Of a stretch of DNA of 64,000 bases, positions 8,493 through 17,900 are shown piece by piece (positions within the stretch are counted from its first letter, which is position 1; each line of letters begins with the position of its first letter). The stretch lies in NCBI GenBank assembly GCA_903907865.1, contig CAIVPR010000035.1, positions 1 through 64,000 of the forward strand, written 5' to 3'. The translations under genes and the position numbers were made by a program. This DNA comes from an uncultured Acidobacteriia bacterium (GTDB lineage Bacteria > Acidobacteriota > Terriglobia > Bryobacterales > Bryobacteraceae). The notes under the pieces were generated by a model. The model worked only from the letters and a program-made list of their open reading frames with translations. It was not told the origin of the DNA and searched no databases.

Positions 8493-9118
8493 TACGATAC
8501 GGTGAACCGTTCGCGCACGTGGGCTCTGTTTTCCACCTCGTCCGCAATCGCGATGGCGAAGTCGGCGGTTGAGATCTTGCTGTCGCCGTTGGCATCGGTC
8601 AGCAGTTGGTCCTTGCCCAATCGGAACGCGCCGGTGCGTTCGCCGGGCTGGATCATCGCAGCAGGGCTGACCGAGGTCCAGTCCAGCGACGAGGCCTTCA
8701 GAACGTCCAACGCTTCCGTATGCGCCAACGCGATGGCGCGCCAAGCTTCCGGGAATCCTGGGGCATCCACCAACTGGAGCCCAGGCGCGACCTCGAGGCT
8801 CCCCGCGCCGCCGACCGCGATCAAACGCCGGACGCCAGCCGCCGCGATGCCTTTCATCAGGCTCTGGATCGCGTCCACCAGGATGTGCGCGTTTTCCGGG
8901 CCCGGCCCGTAGGCGCTCACAACAAGGTCGGCACCCGAGACGGCGGCCGCGACGCAGTCGGCATTGAAGATGTCGGCTTGGACGGGCGTGACGCCGGGCA
9001 GCACCGCCAGCTTGGACGTGTCGCGCACGACGGCCTTCACTTCGTGGCCGCGCGCGGAAAGCTCTTGGAGGATGGGGGCACCAATCATTCCACTGGCACC
9101 AAAGAGTACGATTTTCAT
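8489..9118 (-). CDS. NAD(P)-binding (NmrA/SDR-like) oxidoreductase
   Basis: A 209-aa atypical short-chain dehydrogenase. The N-terminal MKIVLFGASGMIGAPILQEL is the GxxGxxG dinucleotide loop, and VTPVQADIFNADCVAAAV places the acidic residue of the second strand. The active-site Tyr/Lys pair of classical SDRs is not evident, as in NmrA- or YwnB-like proteins (COG2910). It is convergent with hom with a 4-nt overlap of coding ends. The substrate is unknown; some family members act as redox sensors. Confidence 0.8.
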   Translation of the reverse strand: MKIVLFGASGMIGAPILQELSARGHEVKAVVRDTSKLAVLPGVTPVQADIFNADCVAAAVSGADLVVSAYGPGPENAHILVDAIQSLMKGIAAAGVRRLIAVGGAGSLEVAPGLQLVDAPGFPEAWRAIALAHTEALDVLKASSLDWTSVSPAAMIQPGERTGAFRLGKDQLLTDANGDSKISTADFAIAIADEVENRAHVRERFTVSY

Positions 9119-9227
9119 ATCCGTCCATCATGATGACGGCGGATGGGTTGTCGTCGCACTGTTTTCGCCCACACGATCTGGTCAACCGTTCGCGGTGGAG
9201 TTCGAGGGAGCCTCAGGCATGATCGGG

Positions 9228-9503
9228 CTACGCCTCGTAGTGGTAGCGACCCTGCAGGAACGTCACGGACTCCGCGGTGACTTCGTACACCAAACGGTGC
9301 TCGCCGGTTATTCGGCGGGACCAACAACCCGCAAATTCATATCGCATCGGCTCCGGTTTGCCGATCCCGGCGAACGGGCTCCGCATCACATCTTCCACGA
9401 GGTCCAAGACCCGCAGCGCGATCTTGCGGTCGTTCTTGGTCCAATAGTGGAGGTCCTCGCGGAACTTTGTCGTGAATATAGACGTCCGGTCAGTCTTGCC
9501 CAA
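9228..9503 (-). CDS. YoeB/Txe-type toxin (RelE superfamily mRNA interferase)
   Basis: About 91 aa. The core TTKFREDLHYWTKNDRK, PFAGIGKPEPMRYEFAGCWS and RRITGEHRLVYEV, with the terminal QGRYHYE, is that of YoeB: a ribosome-dependent endoribonuclease with catalytic Glu, Arg, His and C-terminal Tyr residues. The start is inferred: no ATG precedes the domain in frame, and TTG at 9503 lies inside the end of the antitoxin gene, giving a 14-nt overlap typical of yefM-yoeB operons. All key residues are visible, so the toxin looks functional. Confidence 0.85.
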   Translation of the reverse strand: MGKTDRTSIFTTKFREDLHYWTKNDRKIALRVLDLVEDVMRSPFAGIGKPEPMRYEFAGCWSRRITGEHRLVYEVTAESVTFLQGRYHYEA

Positions 9504-9774
9504 GCCCCAACTCCAGGCGCAAGTCTGCGACCGACGATGGCTGCAGCTGCCCGCTCCGTCCCTCTTGAAGGGCGCTGAGCAGCCTCGCGGCATTCGCGGG
9601 AGAGCGAAGAAGATGGGCCGTTTCCATCAGGCTGGACAGTTCGTCGGCTGGAATCAGGGCCACTGCACCCCGATCACGACGCCGAACGACGACCACTTCC
9701 TGGTCGTTGCAGACGCTATCCAGCACCGATGACAGGTTTTGGCGCAGATTGGTGTAGGTTGTCTCAATGGGCAT
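9490..9774 (-). CDS. YefM/Phd-type antitoxin
   Basis: 94 aa starting MPIETTYTNLRQNLSSVLD, the PhdYeFM fold that dimerises and binds DNA, followed by VVVVRRRDRGAVALIPADEL and a flexible C-terminal tail that should wrap the toxin. The frame is open to 9861, but the ATG at 9774 matches the family start. It lies 43 nt downstream of the YetA-like lyase gene, so the pair might be co-transcribed with the polysaccharide locus as well as autoregulated. Confidence 0.85.
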   Translation of the reverse strand: MPIETTYTNLRQNLSSVLDSVCNDQEVVVVRRRDRGAVALIPADELSSLMETAHLLRSPANAARLLSALQEGRSGQLQPSSVADLRLELGLGQD

Positions 9775-9817
9775 CGTTGACTCCTGCTTGTAGCGTACAG
9801 CATAGCTGTACGTGGTC

Positions 9818-12469
9818 TCACGCGATCTGGTCGCCGCACAACTCCAGCAGCTCAATCGCATGCAGCGACGCCTGCGCCACGCTGTTGGTGGAGACGCCCG
9901 TGGCTTCCTCGATGGGACTCAGCACCTCGGGGCCCTTCAGCTTGGTGGTCGCCAGCCGTGGACGGTCAGGCCCCGCTCCCGCCAACTGCTGCAGCGCCTT
10001 CTTGGCGAAGGCCACGTTCTTCGTCTGCGAGTAGACGTACCCGGAGAGTCGGCCAGCCCCGCCGTATCGCGCGTCCTCGCCCTCGGTGCCGGTCGCGATG
10101 TCGCGCACAACGACATCCGCCCGCGCCGTGATCAGGCGACAGTATTGCAGCCACGCCTGCTTCCAGCCGGGGTGGTCGATCAGCTCGTTCAGTTCGAACA
10201 CCACCTCGGCACCACCCATAATGGTGGTCAAATTGTAGCCGCCGAAGCCGTTTTCGCTCAGCGGGAAGAGCTTCGAGGTGGCCGGATCGTAGCCCATCAG
10301 GCTGTCGGGACCGGTGAAGAAGCGGTACTTCATGCTCGCGATGGAGTCGAAGCCCGCCACGATCTTGTCGCGGTATTTGGTGTCGCCCGTGCGCTCCCAC
10401 TCGGCCATCCAATTGCCGATGAAGGCCAGCCAGTCAGGGCCGCCGCGTACCCGCCCGGGGAATTTCAGCGGTTCCCGCAGCGGCGAGGCGAGGCGCATGG
10501 GGTCGATCTCGATGGTCTTCCGGTCGATGTCGAGCACCTCCCGCATCAGGTCGCCGGTGCGTTCGTCGGTCGTGAGGTAGTAGTGAAACCGCCGGTAGGC
10601 CGCCTGGCTGATGCGAGGCTCCTTGGCCCCGCAGCCCCAATGGCGCACATTGTGGCGGGAACCGAGGCCCGCGAACCGGCCCAGGTGGTAGACATCGACC
10701 TCGCTTGTGTGCCGGGTCATCGCCTCCGCCATTCGGAACGCGTCGGCGCGACCGGTGCGCAGGAAGGTGTACCAGAGCCACATGTCGGTGCCCAATTCCG
10801 TGTTGTCCCAGGCGAAACCGCCCACGTCGTAGCGCCACATGTGGCGGGGGCCGTCATGCTGGTGCATCACGTCGCCGAAGTTCCAGAAGCCGTACCAGCG
10901 CCGCTGGTCCACCTCCCGGTGGTAGAGGGCGAACGAGGCGTCGAGTTGGTCCTCGATGACCCGCTTCGCCGCCACTGAGCGGTCCGGCAGGCTCCAGGCA
11001 CCAAAGACTTTTGTGGAATGCAGGTGGGCGGGCATGGCCGCGAGTTGCGGGGGCTGGGCGGCATTCCGGGCCTGGGCGACGGCTTCCGATTTGGAGGGCA
11101 ACCCGGCGGACGGCCAGAGCATGAATTCGCTGGTCCGGGCGACGCCGTGGGGCGTGCTGAAGCCGGGCTGGACGTCCTCGTAGCTTGAATCGAGGTCATG
11201 GGCTCGCGTGTCGTAGTGGCGCATGTCCATGGCGGGCGCGTCGGGCGACCACAGCCAAGCGTGGACTTCGGCCTGCGCGGCGGAAGCGCCGGTGATCTCG
11301 AAGCCGGTCGGGTAGGACTGCCAGAAGTTCTTGATCGAGATGCCGAGGCCGCCGGAGACGTCGCCCGCGAAGGCCATGCCGGTGGCACGCGCGCCCGCCG
11401 CCGCGTCGAGCCAGCAACTCTGCGGATTGGTGCGCTTGTGGATCGTGAAGGCGTCGGGGGTGGGCTGGACGATCTTGTACTCGTCCCAGACGGCCCAGTC
11501 GGCGAGGAGTTTCTTGCCGCGGTTGTCGAAATTGGCGCGGTTGGGCAGGCGTTTGCCGTCCAGTTGTTCGGTGAAGAGGTTGGGATGGCCGGGCGTAGAG
11601 AGCGGGCGTCGGCCGGTGGCGGGTTGGACGGGCTCTTCCCAGAGTCCGTCGTCTTGGCCGGAGAAGCGGACGTGGCGGTTGTGGACCTCCTCGCGCATGG
11701 GCACCGAGACCACCAGGCCGAGGGCGCGGATGAAGTCCTTCTGGTCGTCGCCGTCGAAAACGATGGTGTGGACGGCGCGGATCTGGGCGCATCCTGCGTG
11801 GAAGTAGAGGCGGACGGTGAACGGGAGCCATTCGCGGGTGCCCTGTTCGGCGCGGTGGGTGCCTTCGAGTTTGACGACGGCGCGCACGGGGCCAGTCTGT
11901 TCGGCTTTGACGGTGGCGAGGCGGCTGGTGAAGTCGTCGAAGCGGAGGGTGCGCGGCGTGGAGCGGTCTTCGAGGGTGCAGCGGAGGCGCGCCTGCCGGG
12001 CGACCTCGCGGCCCTCCATGGTGATCGAATCGATCAGGAAAGCGCCCTGTTTCGGGATCCGGCACTGCATGCGGCCGGTATCGACGGTGATTCCGGTTGC
12101 CTCTTCCTTAAGAGTTACGCCCGAGCTGACGGGGCCTGCGGCCTTCAATAAACGCAGTCTGGCAGCATCACTTCCGGCCACGGTGGCGAATCCGGTCCAT
12201 TTCATCGACCCGTCAGGCCAGTACGCGAGCGGCCAGGTTTGCAACGGATACGACTTGCCGCCGGAATTCGCCAGCGAGAAGGACTGCGTCGGACGCACTT
12301 CGCCGCGCGGCCAGGACACGCCCCAACTGACGCCTGTTTCGAGGACGGGTGGCGCCCCGTCGATCCACGTCAGTTCGACAGGTCCATCGTTCGGGGCCGG
12401 TTGTGCACTCGCGACCTGCGCCGCGATTCCGGCAACGCTGCCGATCAGTTCTCGTCTGTTCAATTTCAT
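9818..12469 (-). CDS. YetA/PcRGLX-like exo-rhamnogalacturonan lyase
   Basis: An 883-aa exported protein. Its N-terminus NRRELIGSVAGIAAQVASAQ carries a twin-arginine-like motif. The first domain starts VELTWIDGAPPVLETGVSWG and WPRGEV, the hallmark of the RIFT-barrel domain of PcRGLX/YetA-like proteins. A large all-alpha toroid-like catalytic region (about 480-880) follows. Characterised relatives cleave rhamnogalacturonan from the non-reducing end. It lies 45 nt after the sulfatase in the same direction, so the two probably act on the same sulfated or rhamnose-rich polysaccharide. The family assignment comes from remembered sequence pattern, and the exact substrate is inferred. Confidence 0.75.
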   Translation of the reverse strand: MKLNRRELIGSVAGIAAQVASAQPAPNDGPVELTWIDGAPPVLETGVSWGVSWPRGEVRPTQSFSLANSGGKSYPLQTWPLAYWPDGSMKWTGFATVAGSDAARLRLLKAAGPVSSGVTLKEEATGITVDTGRMQCRIPKQGAFLIDSITMEGREVARQARLRCTLEDRSTPRTLRFDDFTSRLATVKAEQTGPVRAVVKLEGTHRAEQGTREWLPFTVRLYFHAGCAQIRAVHTIVFDGDDQKDFIRALGLVVSVPMREEVHNRHVRFSGQDDGLWEEPVQPATGRRPLSTPGHPNLFTEQLDGKRLPNRANFDNRGKKLLADWAVWDEYKIVQPTPDAFTIHKRTNPQSCWLDAAAGARATGMAFAGDVSGGLGISIKNFWQSYPTGFEITGASAAQAEVHAWLWSPDAPAMDMRHYDTRAHDLDSSYEDVQPGFSTPHGVARTSEFMLWPSAGLPSKSEAVAQARNAAQPPQLAAMPAHLHSTKVFGAWSLPDRSVAAKRVIEDQLDASFALYHREVDQRRWYGFWNFGDVMHQHDGPRHMWRYDVGGFAWDNTELGTDMWLWYTFLRTGRADAFRMAEAMTRHTSEVDVYHLGRFAGLGSRHNVRHWGCGAKEPRISQAAYRRFHYYLTTDERTGDLMREVLDIDRKTIEIDPMRLASPLREPLKFPGRVRGGPDWLAFIGNWMAEWERTGDTKYRDKIVAGFDSIASMKYRFFTGPDSLMGYDPATSKLFPLSENGFGGYNLTTIMGGAEVVFELNELIDHPGWKQAWLQYCRLITARADVVVRDIATGTEGEDARYGGAGRLSGYVYSQTKNVAFAKKALQQLAGAGPDRPRLATTKLKGPEVLSPIEEATGVSTNSVAQASLHAIELLELCGDQIA

Positions 12470-12514
12470 GCGGGGTTGGGCCTGAGGTATGAGACTTTGC
12501 TGCGGCTTCCGATG

Positions 12515-14050
12515 TTACGAGGCGCCCGGCAGACCCTTGCTGGCGACCCGCCAACCGGCATGCAACTGCCGTGCAAGCCGGTCCTGGATCCCGTGCTCGT
12601 CCTTGAGGCTCACGTTTTCGAGGGGATCGCGCCTCACGTCGTACAACTCCTTCGCCACGAGCACGTGGTCCTCCCAGCGGTACCACTCCACATAACGGTA
12701 CTGCTCGGTGCGGATGCTGTAGCCCATGTACACGATGTCGTCGGGTGCCACCCAGATGCCGTCGCGCAGGAATTGGCTGAAGACCGCGGGCTTCCAATGC
12801 CGACGGGGATCGCGAAGCAGCGGGACCATGCTGGTGCCCTCGAGTTCCGGCCGCCGCGCGATGCCCGCGAGTTCGCACAGCGTCGGGTAGAGGTCCACCA
12901 ACTCGACCAACCCGTGGCAAACCTGTCCCGCCCGCGTCCCGGGCGCGCGGATGATGAGGGGCACGCGGGTGTCGATCTCGTAGTTGGTCATCTTGCCCCA
13001 GCCGTTGTGGTCGCCCAGCTTCCAGCCGTGGTCGCCCCAGAGGACGACGATGGTGTTTTCGGCAAGTCCCAAGTGCTCCAGTTCGTCGAGCAGGCGGCCG
13101 ATCTGCGCGTCGATGTAGCTGACGGACGCGAAGTAGCCGTGGCGGAGGAGTCGGGCCTGGTCCTCGGTGACGGAGCCTTGGTGCGGGGTCGGAGCGCTGG
13201 CGAAATCCCGGTAGCCGCGCAGTTCGCGGTTCATATTGGCGGCCATGGGCGGGGCGTTCTTCGGCAGGAAGGGGTTGGGCGAGAGGGGGATCTTGGAGCG
13301 GTCGTAGAGGTCCCAGTATTTCTTCGGCGCGTTAAAGGGCAGGTGGGGGCGGTAGTAGCCGACTCCGAAGAAGAAGGGCTGGTTGCGGTCGCGGAGTTGG
13401 CGGAGTTTGAGGATGGCGGCGTCGGTCTGCGCCCCGTCGTAGTAGGCGTTGTCGGGGACGTCGGCGCTTTCGGTGGCCGAGCTCTTGAGGTACCACTGGC
13501 CGAACTGGTCGATGTGGCGCGCGGCCTCGCCCGCCGCCTGGAGCTGCTGCTTGCGGTGTTCGATCCAGACGGTGTCATCGTCGCTGCGGTAGACGGCGTC
13601 GGGATCGAATGGGAAGCCGTCGAGGTACATTTCGGGCTCGCTCCAAGAGGCGGGGTCGGGCAGGACGTTGTGGAAGATCTTCCCGATGGTGGCCGCGTGG
13701 TAGCCGTTGGCCATGAAGGACTGGGTGACGGTGACGGCGTCGGGGGTGGTTTTGCGGAAATCGGTCTGGAGGTTCCAGACGCGGAGGGTGTCCGGGCGGA
13801 GGCCGGTCATGAGGCTGGCGCGCGAGGGATTGCAGACGGCCTGCTGGCAATAGGCGTGGGTGAAGACCGTTCCGCTGCGGCCGAGGGCGTCGATCCGGGG
13901 GCTATGGACGTGGGACGCGCCGTAGATGCCGAGTTCGGGGCGGAGGTCGTCGACGGCGATGAAGAGGACGTTGGGGGGCTGTTTGGCAGGAGCCGCTTGG
14001 GCGAGGGCGGCGAGGCCGAGGGTCTTCATGAAATCGGCGCGGGTCATCAT
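12515..14050 (-). CDS. Type I sulfatase, iduronate-2-sulfatase-like
   Basis: About 511 aa with a short hydrophobic N-terminal export signal (MTRADFMKTLGLAALAQAAP). PPNVLFIAVDDLRPELG supplies metal-binding aspartates (about 34-35) and VCNPSRASLMTGLRPD the CxPSR motif; Cys-73 must be converted to formylglycine by a maturase not present here. HHxx-type metal ligands continue in VVLWGDHGWKLGDHNGWGK. The architecture matches iduronate-sulfatase-like family S1 enzymes. I chose the tandem ATGs at 14047-14050; the longer open frame to 14275 overlaps the nucleotidyltransferase gene. It is likely co-transcribed with the downstream lyase. Confidence 0.9.
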   Translation of the reverse strand: MMTRADFMKTLGLAALAQAAPAKQPPNVLFIAVDDLRPELGIYGASHVHSPRIDALGRSGTVFTHAYCQQAVCNPSRASLMTGLRPDTLRVWNLQTDFRKTTPDAVTVTQSFMANGYHAATIGKIFHNVLPDPASWSEPEMYLDGFPFDPDAVYRSDDDTVWIEHRKQQLQAAGEAARHIDQFGQWYLKSSATESADVPDNAYYDGAQTDAAILKLRQLRDRNQPFFFGVGYYRPHLPFNAPKKYWDLYDRSKIPLSPNPFLPKNAPPMAANMNRELRGYRDFASAPTPHQGSVTEDQARLLRHGYFASVSYIDAQIGRLLDELEHLGLAENTIVVLWGDHGWKLGDHNGWGKMTNYEIDTRVPLIIRAPGTRAGQVCHGLVELVDLYPTLCELAGIARRPELEGTSMVPLLRDPRRHWKPAVFSQFLRDGIWVAPDDIVYMGYSIRTEQYRYVEWYRWEDHVLVAKELYDVRRDPLENVSLKDEHGIQDRLARQLHAGWRVASKGLPGAS

Positions 14051-14102
14051 AACAGGACGCTCGTATTCGTTCAGGTTAGCCGACTCGGCTGGATTCGTGG
14101 AC

Positions 14103-14672
14103 CTATACCTCTTGGAAGGCTTGGTCCAAGAGACTGCTGATTCCGAGCCTTCCGGCGCTCTGTTTGAGATAGTCCCGGTCAAGCGTCCCGCCGCAATTGC
14201 GAAGGAGGCCCTGGATATCCCGCCATTGGACCTCGGAAACCCCGCCGCCCGTCTTGAACCAATGCAGTTTGGCAATCAGGATGTCTTCCGGAGTCACAAA
14301 CGGGGCTGGCGATTGCGATAGCCCTGTGTCGGGGAGGAAGATCGCGCGCTCCAGTTCCTCCATGCCGAGCGGGAATGCGCGGGCGGGAAAGAAATCAAAC
14401 TTGAACGCCATCGGCATGTAGATCACATTGAATGATCGTCCGCGGCGGATCGCCTGACTGGCGTCTTCCGGATCCGCGTAGAAAGTGTCCGGCAGAAGCT
14501 GAAAGAACTGGCCGAGGTTGTCCAACGTGAAATCGGCGAGGATGTCGACATCGTTGGTGAACCGAGGCTCCCCAAACGCCGTGCTTGCCCACGAGCCGCC
14601 AATCGCGTAGCGAATGTCCGACTGTTCCAGGGCCAGCCGCAGTGGGGTAAAGCCATCACCGACCTGCATCAT
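14103..14672 (-). CDS. Nucleotidyltransferase-fold protein (NTase module 1)
   Basis: 189 aa. IRYAIGGSWASTAFGEPRFT followed by NDVDILADFT is the G-S / DxD core of minimal nucleotidyltransferases (AbiEii-, DUF6036- or MNT-like). A second acidic position follows in KFDFFPARAFPLG. Its ATG at 14672 overlaps the stop of the small upstream gene (ATGA), so the pair is translationally coupled. A second, diverged copy of the same two-gene arrangement lies at 19766-20366. Such pairs behave as candidate toxin-antitoxin modules; the activity is inferred, not known. The module is wedged between the TonB receptor and the sulfatase gene. Confidence 0.7.
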   Translation of the reverse strand: MMQVGDGFTPLRLALEQSDIRYAIGGSWASTAFGEPRFTNDVDILADFTLDNLGQFFQLLPDTFYADPEDASQAIRRGRSFNVIYMPMAFKFDFFPARAFPLGMEELERAIFLPDTGLSQSPAPFVTPEDILIAKLHWFKTGGGVSEVQWRDIQGLLRNCGGTLDRDYLKQSAGRLGISSLLDQAFQEV

Positions 14673-14905
14673 GTCCGCTGGTACGCTTTGCGTGCGAGTT
14701 CGGCACCGTAGCGGGTGACCGCAATTTGGAAGTTGATTTCTAGGTCGGCGGCGCCTGGATGCTTGCGGCGCATCGCGGCGCGTTGGAGGGCGTGGCCCGA
14801 TTCCCACAGGGCCGCCCCGACACCGATCCGTTCAGCGGGTGTCATTGCGGCGAGGCGCTGAAAGTAAACCTCCTGCGCGCGCTCCGAGGTGTCGTTCGGC
14901 AACAT
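14669..14905 (-). CDS. Small partner protein of NTase module 1
   Basis: A 78-aa charged helical protein (MLPNDTSERAQEVYF..., with MTPAERIGVGAALWESG in the middle) ending in the overlap with the nucleotidyltransferase gene. The central xSPEQR/TPAER-type motif, followed by a helix and a His-Pro or Tyr-Pro-Asp/Gly-Ala stretch, is shared with the small gene at 19766, supporting a common partner role. It begins 32 nt after the stop of the TonB receptor gene. I recognise no named domain; an antitoxin-like role is inferred from gene order. Confidence 0.6.
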   Translation of the reverse strand: MLPNDTSERAQEVYFQRLAAMTPAERIGVGAALWESGHALQRAAMRRKHPGAADLEINFQIAVTRYGAELARKAYQRT

Positions 14906-14937
14906 AACTACCAGTGTCCTCCACGTCCAGGATTCCA

Positions 14938-17900
14938 TCAGAACACGATGCGCGCCATGACCCGCATTGACCGGTTGTTGGTGCCTTGTCCACCGCCTCC
15001 GGCTACCGTCGCGGTCACCTGTCCGAAGTTCGCGGCCGAGGGGCTTGTGCTCGGGGTGTTGAACTGCGAGTGGTTGGTCACGTTGTAGACGTCCCATCGC
15101 AGTTGCAGAGTCAGGCTTTCGCGGACCTTGATGTCGCGGGCCATGCCGGCGTTGGCGCGCTTCAGGGAGTCGCCGCGGCAGCCGCCGTAGCCGCTGATGT
15201 AGTTGGGGAAGGTCCGGGCCTGGCCGGTGGTCGAGACGAGCGTCGGATTGGTCTGGAAGCCGGTCGTGTTGAACCATTGGGCAAGCGTGTGCGGGCCGGT
15301 GTTGCAGATGTCGGTCAGGTTCGCGCCCGTGTAGTAGCTGGTGGAGTTGAACGCCACCAGCGCGCCGGGCTGGTACTCCTGCAGCATGGTGAGCTGGAAT
15401 CCGCCGATGATCCAGCTGGCGAGGCCGTGGTTCACGAAACGCCGGCCCTTGCCGAACGGCAGTTGGTAGACGGCGCTGGTGGTCAGACGGAACGGACGTC
15501 CGAGATTGCTGGGCTCGAAGGCCGGGGATGCGTCGAAGGGATTCGGGAAATAGTCCGCGGCCAGGTTCCACAGCTTCACGAAGGACGCGTTCAAATTCAA
15601 ACCCGATGAGAAGCGCCGGGTGGCGGTGAGGTCGAATTGCTCTGTCTTGGCCCGGCCCAGCGGCACCGTCTCGGTGAGGCCGTTCATCTGCGGGAAAGGG
15701 GCCCAGATCGCGCTCTTGCGGATGGTGGTCGAGGTGAAGAAGGAGTTGTTCGCGAGGTACTGGTAGAGGAACGGGTTGGAGGATTGCAAGCCCGTAAAGT
15801 TGCTGATGTTGAACGGGTTGGTCAGGTTGGTGTTCCAGTTGTTGGCAACCGTGTTGTTACGCGAATTGTCGAACGAGTAGTACTGCGCGGGCACGGCGGA
15901 CAGGCTCTGGTTGATGGAAATGTGGTCGGAGTAGGACCCGGAATAGCCCGCATTGACGGTGGTCGACGCCCCGAACTGGCGCTGGTAGTCGAAGCGCCAG
16001 CGGTATTGGCGGGCGTGGGGGCGGTCGTAGGGCGCGTAGGTGAAACCCTTGCCAACCGGGGCCATGGCCCCCAGGGTATTGCCGGGAGGCGCTTGGAAAC
16101 GGGTGCCGGTGGAGAGGACGGGGAACGGGTCGCTCATGGGCGAAACACCCGCGCCAGGGCTCCCGACTAGCCAGCTCTGTCCGAAGTTGTTGGTGAAGGT
16201 AGTGCTGGTGGGCCAACTGTAGCCCAGTTGGTTCAAGGTCTCGGTCTGGACGTTGCGGGTGTCCGAGAAGATGCCCGCGCCCACGCGGATCACGGCCTTG
16301 TCGCCGAGCCGGTACGCGGCGGCAAGCCGGGGCTGCCAGTTGATGGCGTTGTTCCAGACCGCGCGAGGGCTGTCGCCGACCCCGGGATAGGTCGCGCCGC
16401 CGAGCACTTGGAAGGAGGAGGCCGGAACTTCCGGGATCGCGACCTTCGCGTAGGCCGCCTGGGCCGCCGCCGTGATCGGCAGCGACAGGGTCGGGTCAAA
16501 CTGGCTGATCAGGCGGTTGTAGCGCTCGGTGCCGCCAAACTCGTAGTCCATGCGGAGACCGAAGTTGAGTGAGAGCCGGTCGCTGAAGCGCCAGTTGTCC
16601 TGGACGTAGGCGCCGAAGTAGCTGTCGTAGGCGGCGCTGCTGGCGTTGGTGTCGGCGGAGGCGCTGGAGGGGAGGCCCATCATGAACGCGGCCCAGGACC
16701 CGCCGTAAGCGCCGGTTCCGGCGGACTGGAAACCGTCGTCGGTGCGCTGCGTGTAGGTGCTGTCGAAGCCGAAGACGCCGGCGTTGTTGCCCGCGGTGTA
16801 GGCCGAGAAATACTGGGCGCGCATCTCCACCCCCATTTTGATGGTGTGGCGGGTGGTCTGGTGCGAGACATCGGCCTTGGTGGACAGGATGCGGTTCTTC
16901 GGGCTGACGCCGGGGGCGACGGACGGGCCGAAGCCGGTCCAGCCGCTCCAGTTGATGCTGGGCAGCAGGGGGGCGTTGGAACTCTTGGTGTCGAGGTAGG
17001 AGGGGAAGCCGATGGACGATGGCGGCGTGTTCTGGAAGCCGGGGTCGAGCGTGATGCCGGTGTAGATCTGCGAGCCGACGGCCACGTCGAGGACGGTCCT
17101 GGATCCGAAATTATGAACCCAATCGATGCCCGCGGCCACGTTGTGCCGGATGGAACCGCTGCCCTGCCAGAGGCTGGGGTTGGACTGCGAGTAGTACTGC
17201 CAAGTGGGATTCGAATTGCGCCAGTTGTTCCAGCTCCAACGGGCCATGATGCGGTTGTTGGAGTTCATGTTGTAGTCGTAGCGGTTGGTGTAGGAGTTGT
17301 AAAGCTCGGTGTAGGGCGAGCTGTAGGCGATGAAGTCCTGGTTGGGCTGGACGCCGAGGGCGGGAATCGAGTTCGGATTGGGCAGGTATCCGGCGTAGAA
17401 CTTGTAGACGGGATTGGTCAGGCGCGACAGGGGGACGATGTTGCCGGCGAAGGGCGTGCGGACGACGTGGCCGGATCGGGTGGGATCGGGCTGGACGCTC
17501 AGCGGGTCGTAGACCTGGTAGTTGGTGGTGTTGATGGGCAGCAGGCTGGAGAAATCGCCCTGGCGCATGGCCGAGGTGGGGAAGGCGGCGTAGGATTGCC
17601 GGTATTCGTTGATCTTGAAGCCCGCGTAGCCGAAGAAGAAGAAGAGCTTGTTGCGGCCGTTGAAGAGCTTCGGGATTTCCACCGGACCGCCGATGGTGCC
17701 CGCGTATTGGTTGTGGTGGAAGGGGGTGAGGGCGGGATGGGAGGCGATCTGGTCTGCCAGGGCGTTGTTGCCGGAGGCGTGGGCGGCGGCGATTCGGTTG
17801 TAATAGGTCTGTTTGGTGAAGAAGTCGAGGGCGGCCCAACTGGCTTGGTCGTAGGATTCGCGGAGGGCTCCGTGGAACTGGTTGGTGCCGGAGCGGGTCA

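Noticed and set aside
12239-14140. A 633-aa plus-strand frame over the sulfatase
   Set aside because: Val/Gly/Ala/Arg-rich antisense of a well-identified sulfatase with all catalytic motifs.
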